NCBI GenBank assembly: GCA_049115815.1
Contig: JAGDZO010000006.1
Span: 682,001-746,000, forward strand
DNA length: 64,000 bases
Origin: Marinoscillum sp049115815
GTDB lineage: Bacteria > Bacteroidota > Bacteroidia > Cytophagales > Cyclobacteriaceae
Reading direction: 5' to 3'
The translations under genes were made by a program, and so were the position numbers. The notes beneath the pieces were generated by a model. The model had not been told where the DNA came from. It saw only the letters and a list, made by a program, of their open reading frames with translations, and ran no database searches. Shown piece after piece: positions 46,672 to 54,796 of this stretch (position 1 is the stretch's first letter; every line of letters begins with the position of its first letter).

Positions 46672-46827
46672 ATGAAAAACAAAACAGCTATAAAACTACT
46701 TTCTTCCATCACCGCCTATTTGATCTTAATGTTTGGACTTGGCTGTGATGAAAAAATTATTCGAAATTTTCTTGACCTACAAGGAAGCCTGGTTTCTACC
46801 TTGTCTTTGGCTATTACCGGCTTATAA
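46672..46827 (+). CDS. 51-residue putative lipoprotein
   Basis: A short ORF in the gap after the secreted protein gene. The translation has a basic start (MKNKTAIKLL), a hydrophobic stretch and lipobox FGLGC with Cys25, so the mature peptide would be only about 27 residues. The well-formed signal peptide argues for a real gene, but there is no strong ribosome site. Its last 14 bases overlap the 3' end of the MazG-like gene on the other strand. Function unknown. Confidence 0.5.
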   Translation: MKNKTAIKLLSSITAYLILMFGLGCDEKIIRNFLDLQGSLVSTLSLAITGL

Positions 46828-47284
46828 TTGATTTTAAGTCAGCTGGAGAGTAGTTGATGGACTTAAGTGTCTTATCATCTTCTTTTCTATAGACCAAGTA
46901 AAGACCATCTTGTTCCTTATAATAAGCGGATGTACCTTTCTCCTTTTGGTAGTAGTCCACGGTATCTTGAGCTTCTTGTTGAGTTTTGCAAGCTTTGCTC
47001 ATATTCGAGCGCTGTACTTCATTGAACAATTCCACGAACTTATCTCCCAAGCCAAATTCCAAAACAGCTCCGGATAATACGTATTGGATATCGCATAGTG
47101 CATCGGCTACTTCTACTAAGTCATCATTATCAATAGCTTCTTTCAGCTCATTGAGTTCTTCTTGAATGAGCGAAACACGCAATTCACTCCTCTTTTTGCT
47201 AGGTATAGTTGGCTCATCCAAAATTGGGTGTTTGAACGTTTTATGAAATTCAGCTACTTGATTTAGTGAATCAATCTTCTCCAT
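46814..47284 (-). CDS. MazG-like all-alpha NTP pyrophosphohydrolase
   Basis: A cytoplasmic protein of about 156 residues. The metal-binding pattern of the all-alpha NTP-PPase fold is visible: EELNELKEAI followed by LVEVADALCDIQYV. Such enzymes hydrolyse nucleoside triphosphates to monophosphate and pyrophosphate; the substrate here is unknown. In-frame ATGs lie at 47305, 47296 and 47284; I favour 47284 (MEKIDSLNQVAEFHK) because it reduces the overlap with the small transporter-subunit gene upstream to 14 bases. The tail KSINYSPADLKSI looks conserved. Confidence 0.85.
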   Translation of the reverse strand: MEKIDSLNQVAEFHKTFKHPILDEPTIPSKKRSELRVSLIQEELNELKEAIDNDDLVEVADALCDIQYVLSGAVLEFGLGDKFVELFNEVQRSNMSKACKTQQEAQDTVDYYQKEKGTSAYYKEQDGLYLVYRKEDDKTLKSINYSPADLKSIISR

Positions 47285-47393
47285 TTTCTTTGACATTTTT
47301 TTCATGTTGTATTGCTAACCTCAAAAAGAAAACGAATCCTCCGAATACCAATCCACAACATATAATCATACTAACTATGCTCGTAAAGGTCAT
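47271..47393 (-). CDS. MetS-like small subunit of the NSS transporter
   Basis: A 40-residue ORF starting four bases after the stop of the NSS transporter gene. It begins MTFTSIVSMIICCGLVFGGF, forms one transmembrane helix (about 5-28) and ends in a charged tail EKNVKENGED. Size, single helix and position match the MetS small partners known for Corynebacterium MetP and found after many NSS transporters. Its 3' end runs into the MazG-like gene in another frame. Assignment rests on context, not on an alignment. Confidence 0.7.
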   Translation of the reverse strand: MTFTSIVSMIICCGLVFGGFVFFLRLAIQHEKNVKENGED

Positions 47394-47397
47394 TTTC

Positions 47398-48903
47398 TTA
47401 TGAGTTACAAAATTTTCTATATAATCCTTTATTGATAATCAAACCAATAAGTATCAATACACCCCATTGTGTGACGATGGAGGCATTGCTATACGTGTCT
47501 ATCCAGTTCCATTTACCTTCTGAGGTAAACCACGGTTCAGCGCTATAGCCTTGTGACATCCACCAACCAATAAGGATCAATCCAAGGATAGCGTTCATAA
47601 GCAAAGCATACTTGAAATACCAATTTGGAATAATCAGATTGGAATCAATATCTATCAGTTCATTTTTAAACTTATCAGCTCCATAACTAACCGTGGCAAT
47701 TGAAATAAATATACCACTTACAATCAGTCCCAATCCCCATACCCAGTCTTGATTGCTAAAGTAATCCAATGAGTACGCTGAAGGAAACCCAAACAGAATG
47801 AATGAAGCAACTAATAAAACAACAATTACTCTTTGATTCAGATTTAAGGCGGTCAAATTGGTTTTAAGCAGTTCTAGCATGGGCAAGAACGAGCTAAAGG
47901 CAGCCAATGTAAGCGCCAGAAAGAAAGCTACCGTCATAAACGCTCCTCCTGTAATAGAAGAAAACAATTTTGGTATGATGGTGAAGGTCAATGCTTGACT
48001 CCCGCTTTGTAGAAATCCAATAGCTTCTGATTCGTTAGCAGACATGGCGAAAACAGCCGGAAGAATGGCAATGCCAGCTATTAAAGAAGCACAATTGTTA
48101 CCAAAGGCTCCAATAAAGGTATTCAATGTTACATCTTCCTTGTTTCGGGAATAACTCGATATGGTAATCATCAAGCCCCATCCAGCACCTGTAGACCATG
48201 CAGATTGCGATAGCGCTTCTATCCATATAGTGGGATTAGAGAAACTGTTCCAATCAATGGCGAACATGTACTCGAGCCCCTTTATTCCTCCCTCCATATT
48301 TAGCGCTGCTGATGCCACGATGATCAATAAAACAAAAAGACTTGGTATCAGCACTTTGTTAGCCTTCTCAAGACCTCCTTTCACTCCCTTACTCACCACA
48401 AAAACGCCTAACAAAACAACCACAATGCAAACACCTACAGTCATCCAATTGCCATTGGATAGATTTTCCCATTGATTGTTTAAGAACTTAGGATTCCCGA
48501 CTAAGATTTGCTCTAAGGTAACTCCTGATGAAAGAGAGTTAAACAAATTATTTATTGAGATAAAAAGATATTCGATGGACCATGCGGTCACAACTGAATA
48601 ATAAAATGCAATTCCTAAGGTGCAGACGGTGATAAAGAAACCCATCCAGGTTAATCGCTCACCTGCAAGACTTCCAAAAGACCCGATAACCCCATTTTTG
48701 TATTTTTTTCCGATTGAAAACTCCGCCAACAAAAGAGGGATTGACCAAATGAATAAAAACAGAATCCAAAGCAGTATAAAACTCCCTCCATATTGCCCTG
48801 CTAGCCTTGGAAATCTCCAAAGGTTTCCAGCACCTATGGCCATGCCTAATGATGCTAGTATAATCCCCCATCTATCGCTAAACTCTTCTTTGTTAGCCAT
48901 CAT
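47398..48903 (-). CDS. Sodium-dependent NSS-family transporter
   Basis: A 501-residue membrane protein of the neurotransmitter:sodium symporter family (LeuT/MetP type), importing amino acids or related solutes with sodium. The hallmark MAIGAGNLWRFPRLAGQYGG in helix 1 is intact, with about 11 hydrophobic helices and the GAGWGLMITISSYSRNKEDV segment around helices 6-7. A MetS-like small subunit gene follows after four bases, suggesting a MetP-type two-part carrier. Substrate cannot be told. The first two codons are both ATG. Confidence 0.94.
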   Translation of the reverse strand: MMANKEEFSDRWGIILASLGMAIGAGNLWRFPRLAGQYGGSFILLWILFLFIWSIPLLLAEFSIGKKYKNGVIGSFGSLAGERLTWMGFFITVCTLGIAFYYSVVTAWSIEYLFISINNLFNSLSSGVTLEQILVGNPKFLNNQWENLSNGNWMTVGVCIVVVLLGVFVVSKGVKGGLEKANKVLIPSLFVLLIIVASAALNMEGGIKGLEYMFAIDWNSFSNPTIWIEALSQSAWSTGAGWGLMITISSYSRNKEDVTLNTFIGAFGNNCASLIAGIAILPAVFAMSANESEAIGFLQSGSQALTFTIIPKLFSSITGGAFMTVAFFLALTLAAFSSFLPMLELLKTNLTALNLNQRVIVVLLVASFILFGFPSAYSLDYFSNQDWVWGLGLIVSGIFISIATVSYGADKFKNELIDIDSNLIIPNWYFKYALLMNAILGLILIGWWMSQGYSAEPWFTSEGKWNWIDTYSNASIVTQWGVLILIGLIINKGLYRKFCNS

Positions 48904-49073
48904 CAGCGCTGAAAGAAAATAACTTCAGAATCTAATCCTGAACCTTCGAGGAATAAAATCCCAAACGCAAAACCTGACGATTTCTGAAGGCTATTTTTAA
49001 GCAGCTTGATTGATTGATTCATGGAACGGGTTTGATGAGGAGCAACAAAAATGCTGATTTAGAACCTAAAAAC

Positions 49074-49103
49074 AAAAAAGGGATTAACCAGTATCTTAAT
49101 CCC
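49074..49103 (-). terminator. Rho-independent terminator of the carboxy-terminal protease gene
   Basis: Read on the minus strand: GGGATTAA / TTAATCCC stem with an eight-base loop followed by six T residues, about 25 bases after the stop codon. Confidence 0.8.
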
Positions 49104-49129
49104 CTCAATGAGTTCAAAGCACGCTCATT

Positions 49130-51190
49130 TTAACCAATTTTAGATTTCGAGAGCTCTGCCAAAAGCCTTAGGCCTTCTTTTAAATATGGATCTTCTGAAA
49201 ATCTCTTACTCTGATCATCTTCTCCCAAGACTTCACTTGTTTCTATGGTGGTAGACATGTCACCGCTAGATTCCTCATCCTTCATTTGATCAGCTTTGCG
49301 CTCCTCGAAATTGAGTGAGATCGACGTTTTATTCTTTTGAGCTTTAGCCTTTTCTATTTCTTCAACCAATTCTCTTAGATCTTTATCTTCATTTAGATGC
49401 TCCAAATAGAGATTTTTAAGCTGAGCCAACATTTTCGGTGAGATTTGATTGGTTGGTTGAAATTTCGAAGATGAAATTTCATCCCAAGGCAAAGCGTTTG
49501 GTCTGCTTCCTTCTCCAAATGGTTCATCATCATAAGGTGATGGAAAACTGATATCTGGTGCTACACCAAGTTTCTGAGTACTGCTACCCGTGACTCTATA
49601 GAATTTTGCCAGCGTCATTTTAAGTTGACCTAGGTCCACCTCCGTTTCACGCATATACCTCCCAATATCTATTAGATTCTGAACAGTGCCCTTACCAAAT
49701 GTATTTTCACCCAGCACGATTCCTCGAGAATAGTCTTGAATAGCTCCAGAAAAAATCTCTGATGCTGATGCACTGTAGCGATTGGTAAGAACTGCCAATG
49801 GCCCATCATACAATACCTTACCATGATCTCTATCATCCATTACCTCCACGCTATTGTCCGTGTTTCGTACTTGCACCACAGGCCCCTCAGGGATAAACAA
49901 ACCGGTCAATTCTATGGCCTCCTGCAATGAACCACCGCCATTATATCTCAGATCTATCATCAACCCATCAATACCTTCATTGGTCAGGCTGTCGATAATT
50001 TTACGAACATCTCTCGTGGTGCTCTTGTAGTCTTTCACCCCGCTATTGAGCTCTTCGAAGTTGAGATAAAAGCTTGGAATATTGATCACTCCCAATGAAT
50101 AAGTCTCATTACCTTCTTTTAATGGTATTATCTCTCCTTTCGCCGCGGATTTTTCAAGCTTGATTTTATCTCTCACCAGCCTTATGGTATCTGGCAAAGC
50201 GTTGATATCCTTATCGTTTTTAAGTACTTGAAGTCTTACGACAGTTCCTTTCGGCCCTCTGATTTTTTGGACTACTTCATCGAGTCTCCATCCAATCACA
50301 TCAACGAATTCCTCATTATCGCCTTGAGCTACACCTATGATTTTATCGTCTTTCTGTAGTTTCTTGCTCTTGTACGCAGGTCCACCAGGTATAATATCAG
50401 CTATCTGAGTATAATCCAATCTCTGCGTCAACTGCGCCCCAATACCTTGTAAGGAAAGACTCATATCTATTTGAAAATTCTCTTTGGCTATAGGAGAGAA
50501 ATAATCCGTATGAGGATCATAGGCACTTGTAAGCGCATTCATGAATACTTGATAAACATCCTCACTATTGTATTGATAAAGTGCCTTCTCTACCCTTTTG
50601 TAACGCTTTTCTAGTAAATCCGAAATTTCTTCCCACTCCTTACCTGCAAGCTTGTAGCTCATGGCCTGATTCTTTATGATTTTGAGCCAAACATCATTTT
50701 GCTCATCTAAATCTTCTGGCCATGGCAACTTATCTCGATCAGTCTCAAATTCGTCTTTAGCGTTAAAATCTGGTTCGGTCTTCAGCAATTCATATACATA
50801 AGAAATGCGCTCCAACGATCGATCTCTGTAAATTGAAAAAACCTGATATCCGAAACTAAGATTTCCTTCCGGCAACTGGTTATCAAGTTCGGAACGATAC
50901 CTTTCAAAATACTCAATATCGGCCTTTCGGAAATATGACTTATTGGGATCCAGAGATTTGAAGTAATTATCAAATACCACTGAAGAAAGGGAATCATTTA
51001 AACTCGCCTTGCGGTAATGATATCTATTGAGAAGATTGATGATAACAAATGTCTCATTGAAGTGCTCGGGCTTGGGCTTAAGCTCTACGAGACTGTCTGC
51101 CTTGAATGACTGACCATCCGCGACAAATGCGAACGAATGAAAAACAACTGAGACGAGTAATACTGCGGTTAATACAAGTGATTTATTCAT
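49130..51190 (-). CDS. prc: Carboxy-terminal processing protease (tail-specific, S41A)
   Basis: About 686 residues, periplasmic, cutting proteins near their C terminus. After a signal peptide come a helical N-terminal domain, a PDZ domain (about 235-325) and the S41 core with GLMIDLRYNGGGSL, the nucleophile in NRYSASASEIFSGA and the lysine in NTFGKGTVQ; a charged C-terminal tail with coiled-coil character ends it. I choose the ATG at 51190 (MNKSLVLTAVLL); an ATG at 51211 would add seven residues, and a TTG at 51223 is unlikely. Followed by its own terminator. Confidence 0.94.
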   Translation of the reverse strand: MNKSLVLTAVLLVSVVFHSFAFVADGQSFKADSLVELKPKPEHFNETFVIINLLNRYHYRKASLNDSLSSVVFDNYFKSLDPNKSYFRKADIEYFERYRSELDNQLPEGNLSFGYQVFSIYRDRSLERISYVYELLKTEPDFNAKDEFETDRDKLPWPEDLDEQNDVWLKIIKNQAMSYKLAGKEWEEISDLLEKRYKRVEKALYQYNSEDVYQVFMNALTSAYDPHTDYFSPIAKENFQIDMSLSLQGIGAQLTQRLDYTQIADIIPGGPAYKSKKLQKDDKIIGVAQGDNEEFVDVIGWRLDEVVQKIRGPKGTVVRLQVLKNDKDINALPDTIRLVRDKIKLEKSAAKGEIIPLKEGNETYSLGVINIPSFYLNFEELNSGVKDYKSTTRDVRKIIDSLTNEGIDGLMIDLRYNGGGSLQEAIELTGLFIPEGPVVQVRNTDNSVEVMDDRDHGKVLYDGPLAVLTNRYSASASEIFSGAIQDYSRGIVLGENTFGKGTVQNLIDIGRYMRETEVDLGQLKMTLAKFYRVTGSSTQKLGVAPDISFPSPYDDEPFGEGSRPNALPWDEISSSKFQPTNQISPKMLAQLKNLYLEHLNEDKDLRELVEEIEKAKAQKNKTSISLNFEERKADQMKDEESSGDMSTTIETSEVLGEDDQSKRFSEDPYLKEGLRLLAELSKSKIG

Positions 51191-51321
51191 AGATAATAAG
51201 TTCCAACGCATATTTAATGCCAACGATTCAGCTGCGCTAGGATTTAACAGATTTTAAGAAGTCCAAAGGCCATTTTAAAAATAATCAAACGATCAATGAG
51301 AATACTCGATTTGAAGTTCTT

Positions 51322-52281
51322 TTATTGATGCTTATTCCAAACCAAAGCTGCAGCACCTAACACCGCCGCATTTTTCTTCATCATTCCAGAAGGTAACAAC
51401 TTCACCTTTCCTTTGTAGATAGGCAACAAATTGGCTTCCAAATGACGCTGGGTTGGTTCAAAAATCCACTTTCCCGCTTTCGCCAATCCTCCCAAAAGGA
51501 AAAATGCTTCTGGATGTGAAAAGGTAGTGAAGTTGGCCAATTGCTCGCCGAGAATCTTACCGGTCATCTCAAATGCTGCCAATGCGATAGGGTCTCCATC
51601 TTCAGCAGCTTTGGTGATCGTCTCACCGTGCAAATCATGGTAAGAATAACTCCTTAAAACACTATCGTCCATCAAATCACTCAACAGAAAGAATACAGTT
51701 CTCTTCAAACCTGTACTGGATACATATGCTTCCAAGCCCCCTCTATTACCAAATCCTGTCTTGCGACCACCGTCATAAACCTTGACATGACCCAATTCGC
51801 CAGCCTGAGAATCATGGCCGTAAACCAATTCGCCATTCACGACTATACCACTACCTAACCCGGTACCTAATGTGATAACCATGAAGTCTTTCATGTCCGA
51901 TGCTTCACCATAGATCATTTCTCCCATAGCTGCTGCATTGGCGTCATTGGTGATATACACGGGCAGATCAAATATCTTCTTGAGTCCATCGGAAAATGGC
52001 ACAATGCCTTTCCAATTAAGATTAGGGGCATACTCGATAGTGCCTCTAAAGTAATTGGCATTAGGAGCTCCTACGCCTACACCTGCTATTTCATAATCAA
52101 AATCAATTTCAGTTTGTAGTTGCTCAATTTGAGCCTTCAGCTCAACCAAGAAATCATCAAACTCCTTGAATTTTGCTGTGGAAAAATCAGTTTGGGCATA
52201 TAAGTTACCTTCCCGATCAACTATCCCTAGCTTGGTCAAGGTACCTCCTATATCGACTCCTATGACTACTTTCTTTGACAT
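51322..52281 (-). CDS. ROK-family sugar kinase (glucokinase-like), zinc cysteines absent
   Basis: A 319-residue kinase with the ATP phosphate motif VIGVDIGGTLTKLGIV and the sugar-binding/catalytic segments VYITNDANAAAMGE and LGTGLGSGIVV. The ROK zinc motif normally reads CxCGxxGCxE after the GHVKV segment; here it is TGFGNRGGLEAY, so all three cysteines are replaced. Glucose is the likeliest substrate by analogy with Bacteroidota glucokinases, but N-acetyl sugars are possible. A -7 promoter element lies upstream. It diverges from the coiled-coil operon. Confidence 0.9.
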   Translation of the reverse strand: MSKKVVIGVDIGGTLTKLGIVDREGNLYAQTDFSTAKFKEFDDFLVELKAQIEQLQTEIDFDYEIAGVGVGAPNANYFRGTIEYAPNLNWKGIVPFSDGLKKIFDLPVYITNDANAAAMGEMIYGEASDMKDFMVITLGTGLGSGIVVNGELVYGHDSQAGELGHVKVYDGGRKTGFGNRGGLEAYVSSTGLKRTVFFLLSDLMDDSVLRSYSYHDLHGETITKAAEDGDPIALAAFEMTGKILGEQLANFTTFSHPEAFFLLGGLAKAGKWIFEPTQRHLEANLLPIYKGKVKLLPSGMMKKNAAVLGAAALVWNKHQ

Positions 52282-52319
52282 GTAATAATCTGATTAGCGC
52301 TTAAAGAAATGTGAAGACT

Positions 52320-52327
52320 CAAATATA
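52320..52327 (-). promoter_or_regulatory. Candidate -7 element for the ROK kinase gene
   Basis: TATATTTG on the minus strand matches TAnnTTTG exactly, about 39 bases before the ATG at 52281. The nearest TTTG boxes are spaced 12 and 25 bases upstream, so the -33 match is poor. Confidence 0.35.
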
Positions 52328-52408
52328 TGTAGATCAACAAATAAACCCCTTTCAAAGAGGTCTCAATCACTCATAAGAGCACAGATTTTTTAATGATAAA
52401 CAGCGTGA

Positions 52409-52438
52409 TTATCAAAAGATATTTTAATATCTTGATAA
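52409..52438. repeat. Imperfect inverted repeat abutting the coiled-coil operon start codon
   Basis: TTATCAAAAGATAT and ATATCTTGATAA can pair around loop TTTA with a two-base bulge. The structure ends one base before the ATG at 52440, so it would occupy the ribosome-binding region if it forms in RNA; it could also be a repressor site. Confidence 0.5.
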
Positions 52439-52439
52439 A

Positions 52440-52691
52440 ATGAAAAAGCTACTCCCGCATATCATCTATATTCTGATCATTGTATTCTTTGTTGTATTTG
52501 CCAATATCAAAGCCAATGAAGCTGAAAAAGCTTCTTATGAAGTAATTATTAATTCTGAACTAGCCCAAAAAAATGCTGAAGATGCCAAAAAACAAGCAGA
52601 ATTGGCGAATATAGAAGCTGCTAAAGCTCGAGAGGCCAAACGTACAGCTCTAAAGGCGATGGAGGAATTAGAAAAATGCCAAAACAAATGA
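52440..52691 (+). CDS. Small membrane-anchored coiled-coil protein, copy 1 of 3
   Basis: An 83-residue protein: MKKLLPH, one transmembrane helix (about 8-25), then a charged helix rich in A, E and K with the shared core KNAEDAKKQAEL and the end ELEKCQNK. It most likely anchors in the inner membrane with a coiled coil on one side. It is the first of three tandem paralogues; its DNA start is identical to copy 3 over its first 29 bases. Stop overlaps the next start by four bases (ATGA). A hairpin lies right before the start codon. No known family recognised. Confidence 0.82.
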   Translation: MKKLLPHIIYILIIVFFVVFANIKANEAEKASYEVIINSELAQKNAEDAKKQAELANIEAAKAREAKRTALKAMEELEKCQNK

Positions 52692-52945
52692 AAAAGCTAC
52701 TCCCACATATTATTTACATTCCGATCATTGCATTCTTTGTTGTATATGCCAATATCAAAGCCGGTGAAGCTGAAAAAGCCTTAATACAAGCGGAAATTAA
52801 TGCTGAGATTGCTGATCGAAATGCTGAAGATGCCAAAAAACAAGTTGAAATAGCAGATATGGCTGCTGGTGAAGCCCAAATGGCAGAAAGAAGAGCTCAC
52901 GAAGCTCTTGCCGAACTAGAGAAGTGCAAAAACAAAATGAAATGA
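52688..52945 (+). CDS. Small membrane-anchored coiled-coil protein, copy 2 of 3
   Basis: An 85-residue paralogue of its neighbours on both sides: same MKKLLPHIIYIPII start with membrane helix, then NIKAGEAEKA and RNAEDAKKQVE, ending in ALAELEKCKNKMK. The start at 52688 overlaps the previous stop by four bases; a longer start at 52676 is possible but breaks the pattern shared by the three copies. The conserved Cys near the C terminus (ELEKC) could link subunits. Function unknown. Confidence 0.82.
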   Translation: MKKLLPHIIYIPIIAFFVVYANIKAGEAEKALIQAEINAEIADRNAEDAKKQVEIADMAAGEAQMAERRAHEALAELEKCKNKMK

Positions 52946-53199
52946 AAAAGCTACTCCCGCATATCATCTACATTCCAATCATCGCGTTTTTGATATTTTT
53001 TGGATACATCAAAGCTGGTGAGGCTGAGAAAGCCCATAAAGAAGTGAAGGCTCAAACAGAATTTGCCACACGAAATGCAGAAGATGCTAAAAGGCAAGCA
53101 GAGTTGGCGGAACAAGCTCAAGCAGAAGCCCAAAGAGCTGTTGAAAGAGCATTGGATGAGGCAGAAAAACTTAAATTAGCTTTAGAAAAATGTAAATAG
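52942..53199 (+). CDS. Small membrane-anchored coiled-coil protein, copy 3 of 3
   Basis: An 85-residue third paralogue: MKKLLPHIIYIPII, membrane helix, YIKAGEAEKA, RNAEDAKRQAELAEQ and a longer coiled coil ending LALEKCK. The ATG at 52942 overlaps the stop of copy 2 by four bases; the GTG at 52924 is less likely. The coiled-coil part is the most regular of the three. The AIG2-like gene begins one base after the stop, so all four genes are probably one operon. Confidence 0.82.
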   Translation: MKKLLPHIIYIPIIAFLIFFGYIKAGEAEKAHKEVKAQTEFATRNAEDAKRQAELAEQAQAEAQRAVERALDEAEKLKLALEKCK

Positions 53200-53200
53200 C

Positions 53201-53587
53201 ATGACGCAGTACCTATTCGCATATGGCTTTCTGAAAAGCCAATTTCACGGAAGTGAGAAAACCGAAACTCCAGAAATGCTAGTAGATCTGGTTTCTCCAG
53301 GTACGCTCAAAGGAAAAATTTATAGAGTCAATATCTACCCTGGTGTCATCTATGACCCGAACTGCGATCAAGAAATAAAGGGTGAAGTATTTAAGATGCA
53401 AGACCCGGAGACTTTGCTTCATACGCTAGATATGTATGAAAATGCCCTGCCATTGGTTCAACTTAATCCAGATTATGAGCGCAGAATCAGGCCTGTAGAG
53501 ACTCCACAGGGCATTCTCGAATGCTGGGTGTATGAATATATCAAGCCTGTCAATCCAGCTACAGAGATCAAATCGGGAGAATTCTAA
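53201..53587 (+). CDS. AIG2/gamma-glutamylcyclotransferase-like protein
   Basis: A 128-residue cytoplasmic protein of the GGCT fold. The family's N-terminal nucleotide-like loop YGTLR appears as AYGFLKSQF, followed by GTLKGKIYRVNIYPGVIYD and the acidic segment LDMYENALP, whose Glu would be the catalytic acid. Members act on gamma-glutamyl amines or peptides, but activity is unproven for most. It starts one base after the third coiled-coil gene. No signal peptide. Confidence 0.87.
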   Translation: MTQYLFAYGFLKSQFHGSEKTETPEMLVDLVSPGTLKGKIYRVNIYPGVIYDPNCDQEIKGEVFKMQDPETLLHTLDMYENALPLVQLNPDYERRIRPVETPQGILECWVYEYIKPVNPATEIKSGEF

Positions 53588-53616
53588 ACTCAGATAATCA
53601 TTTAAGACACAAAAAA

Positions 53617-54042
53617 ATGGACAAAGAACCCAAAGTAACAGGAATCGGTGGAATCTTCTTCAAAACCTCAGATCCTAACGCCACAAAGGATTGGTACAAC
53701 CGACACCTAGGTTTAGCAACCGACCAATACGGTTCTTGTATTGAGTTTCGAAACACTCACAGACCAGAGGAGATCAACTACCTACAATGGAGCCCTTTCA
53801 CGAAGGATACTAAATACTTTCAGCCCTCCCAAAAAGAATTCATGATCAACTACAGGGTTCAAAACATTGAAGGCTTAGTAGAGAAGCTGCGCGCTCAAGG
53901 AGTGACCATATGTGATGAAATTGAGTCTTTTGACTATGGCAAATTCGTGCATATCATGGATCTAGATGGCAACAAGCTAGAGCTTTGGGAGCCTGTAGAT
54001 CATGTTTTTACTGAAATGCTCAATGGCAATACAACCAAGTAA
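53617..54042 (+). CDS. VOC-superfamily (glyoxalase/dioxygenase fold) protein
   Basis: A 141-residue protein with two beta-alpha-beta-beta-beta units: GIGGIFFKTSDPNATKDWYN at the start and FVHIMDLDGNKLELWEP at the end, where the Glu is a usual metal ligand. Similar small VOC proteins are resistance proteins, epimerases or glyoxalases; specificity cannot be told. About 30 bases after the AIG2-like gene, possibly the same transcript. Confidence 0.9.
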   Translation: MDKEPKVTGIGGIFFKTSDPNATKDWYNRHLGLATDQYGSCIEFRNTHRPEEINYLQWSPFTKDTKYFQPSQKEFMINYRVQNIEGLVEKLRAQGVTICDEIESFDYGKFVHIMDLDGNKLELWEPVDHVFTEMLNGNTTK

Positions 54043-54105
54043 TGGATCAAAACATTTCCAAGCACATGAAAATCCATTAAATTCATCAAGCAAAACCAAC
54101 ACACT

Positions 54106-54456
54106 ATGCCAGAAATATTGCTCAAAAAACTCCAATGCATTGTCAATGATGAGATTGATGAAGATGAAGTCTATTTAAAATATGACGGCAAAAAGATCTG
54201 GCCTGAAGATGGGATATATAAGGGGATTGACAATTCGGAAACGTTTGAATTAGGAGTAACTGTCAATCATAGCGATCCAAACAAGGTGCTTACAATCGAA
54301 CTATGGGATTTTGATTATCTGAGTCCAAATGACTTTTTGGGCACTTTTGATATCAGATTGGGGCATGATACGCATGGTAGTTTCAGTACAAGCATGGCGC
54401 TAAAGGAAGAAGGTAGTACTGCTTCATACATTCTTCATTGGCAGTTTGTCGATTGA
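54106..54456 (+). CDS. C2-like beta-sandwich protein, possibly calcium binding
   Basis: A 116-residue acidic protein without signal peptide. The pattern LTIELWDFDYLSPNDFLGTF is what one expects of the second calcium-binding loop of a C2 domain (D-x-D followed by D), and the N-terminal strand LLKKLQCIVNDEIDEDEVYL could supply more acidic ligands. Free-standing C2 domains are uncommon in bacteria, so this assignment is an inference. It lies between the VOC and thioredoxin genes in the same orientation. Confidence 0.72.
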   Translation: MPEILLKKLQCIVNDEIDEDEVYLKYDGKKIWPEDGIYKGIDNSETFELGVTVNHSDPNKVLTIELWDFDYLSPNDFLGTFDIRLGHDTHGSFSTSMALKEEGSTASYILHWQFVD

Positions 54457-54496
54457 GTTGAAACTTTTTGATTTCAAAGCAGGTTTCTAACTCACT

Positions 54497-54793
54497 ATGT
54501 CAAACTTTCACGAATTAATCAACAGAAATACACCAACACTTGTAGACTTCTACGCTGACTGGTGCGGCCCTTGCAAAATGATGCCTCCTATTCTCAATGA
54601 GGTGAAATCTAAACTTGGGGATGGTGTCAATATTGTTAAAGTCAATGTTGATAAAAACAATAAGGCAGCTACCAAATATGGCATTAAGAGTATTCCTACC
54701 TTGCTTCTATTCAAGAATGGAAAGATCCTTTGGCGTAAGGCCGGAGTTGCGCAATCAGCCGAAATTAAGCAAGCCATCAAGAAAGTAGCCTGA
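54497..54793 (+). CDS. trxA: Thioredoxin
   Basis: A 98-residue classic thioredoxin with active site DWCGPCKM (C23, C26), the cis-Pro segment IKSIPTLLLFKNG and no signal peptide, hence a cytoplasmic disulfide reductase. Length is typical. It ends three bases before the stop of the oppositely oriented acylase gene. Confidence 0.95.
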   Translation: MSNFHELINRNTPTLVDFYADWCGPCKMMPPILNEVKSKLGDGVNIVKVNVDKNNKAATKYGIKSIPTLLLFKNGKILWRKAGVAQSAEIKQAIKKVA

Positions 54794-54796
54794 TCT

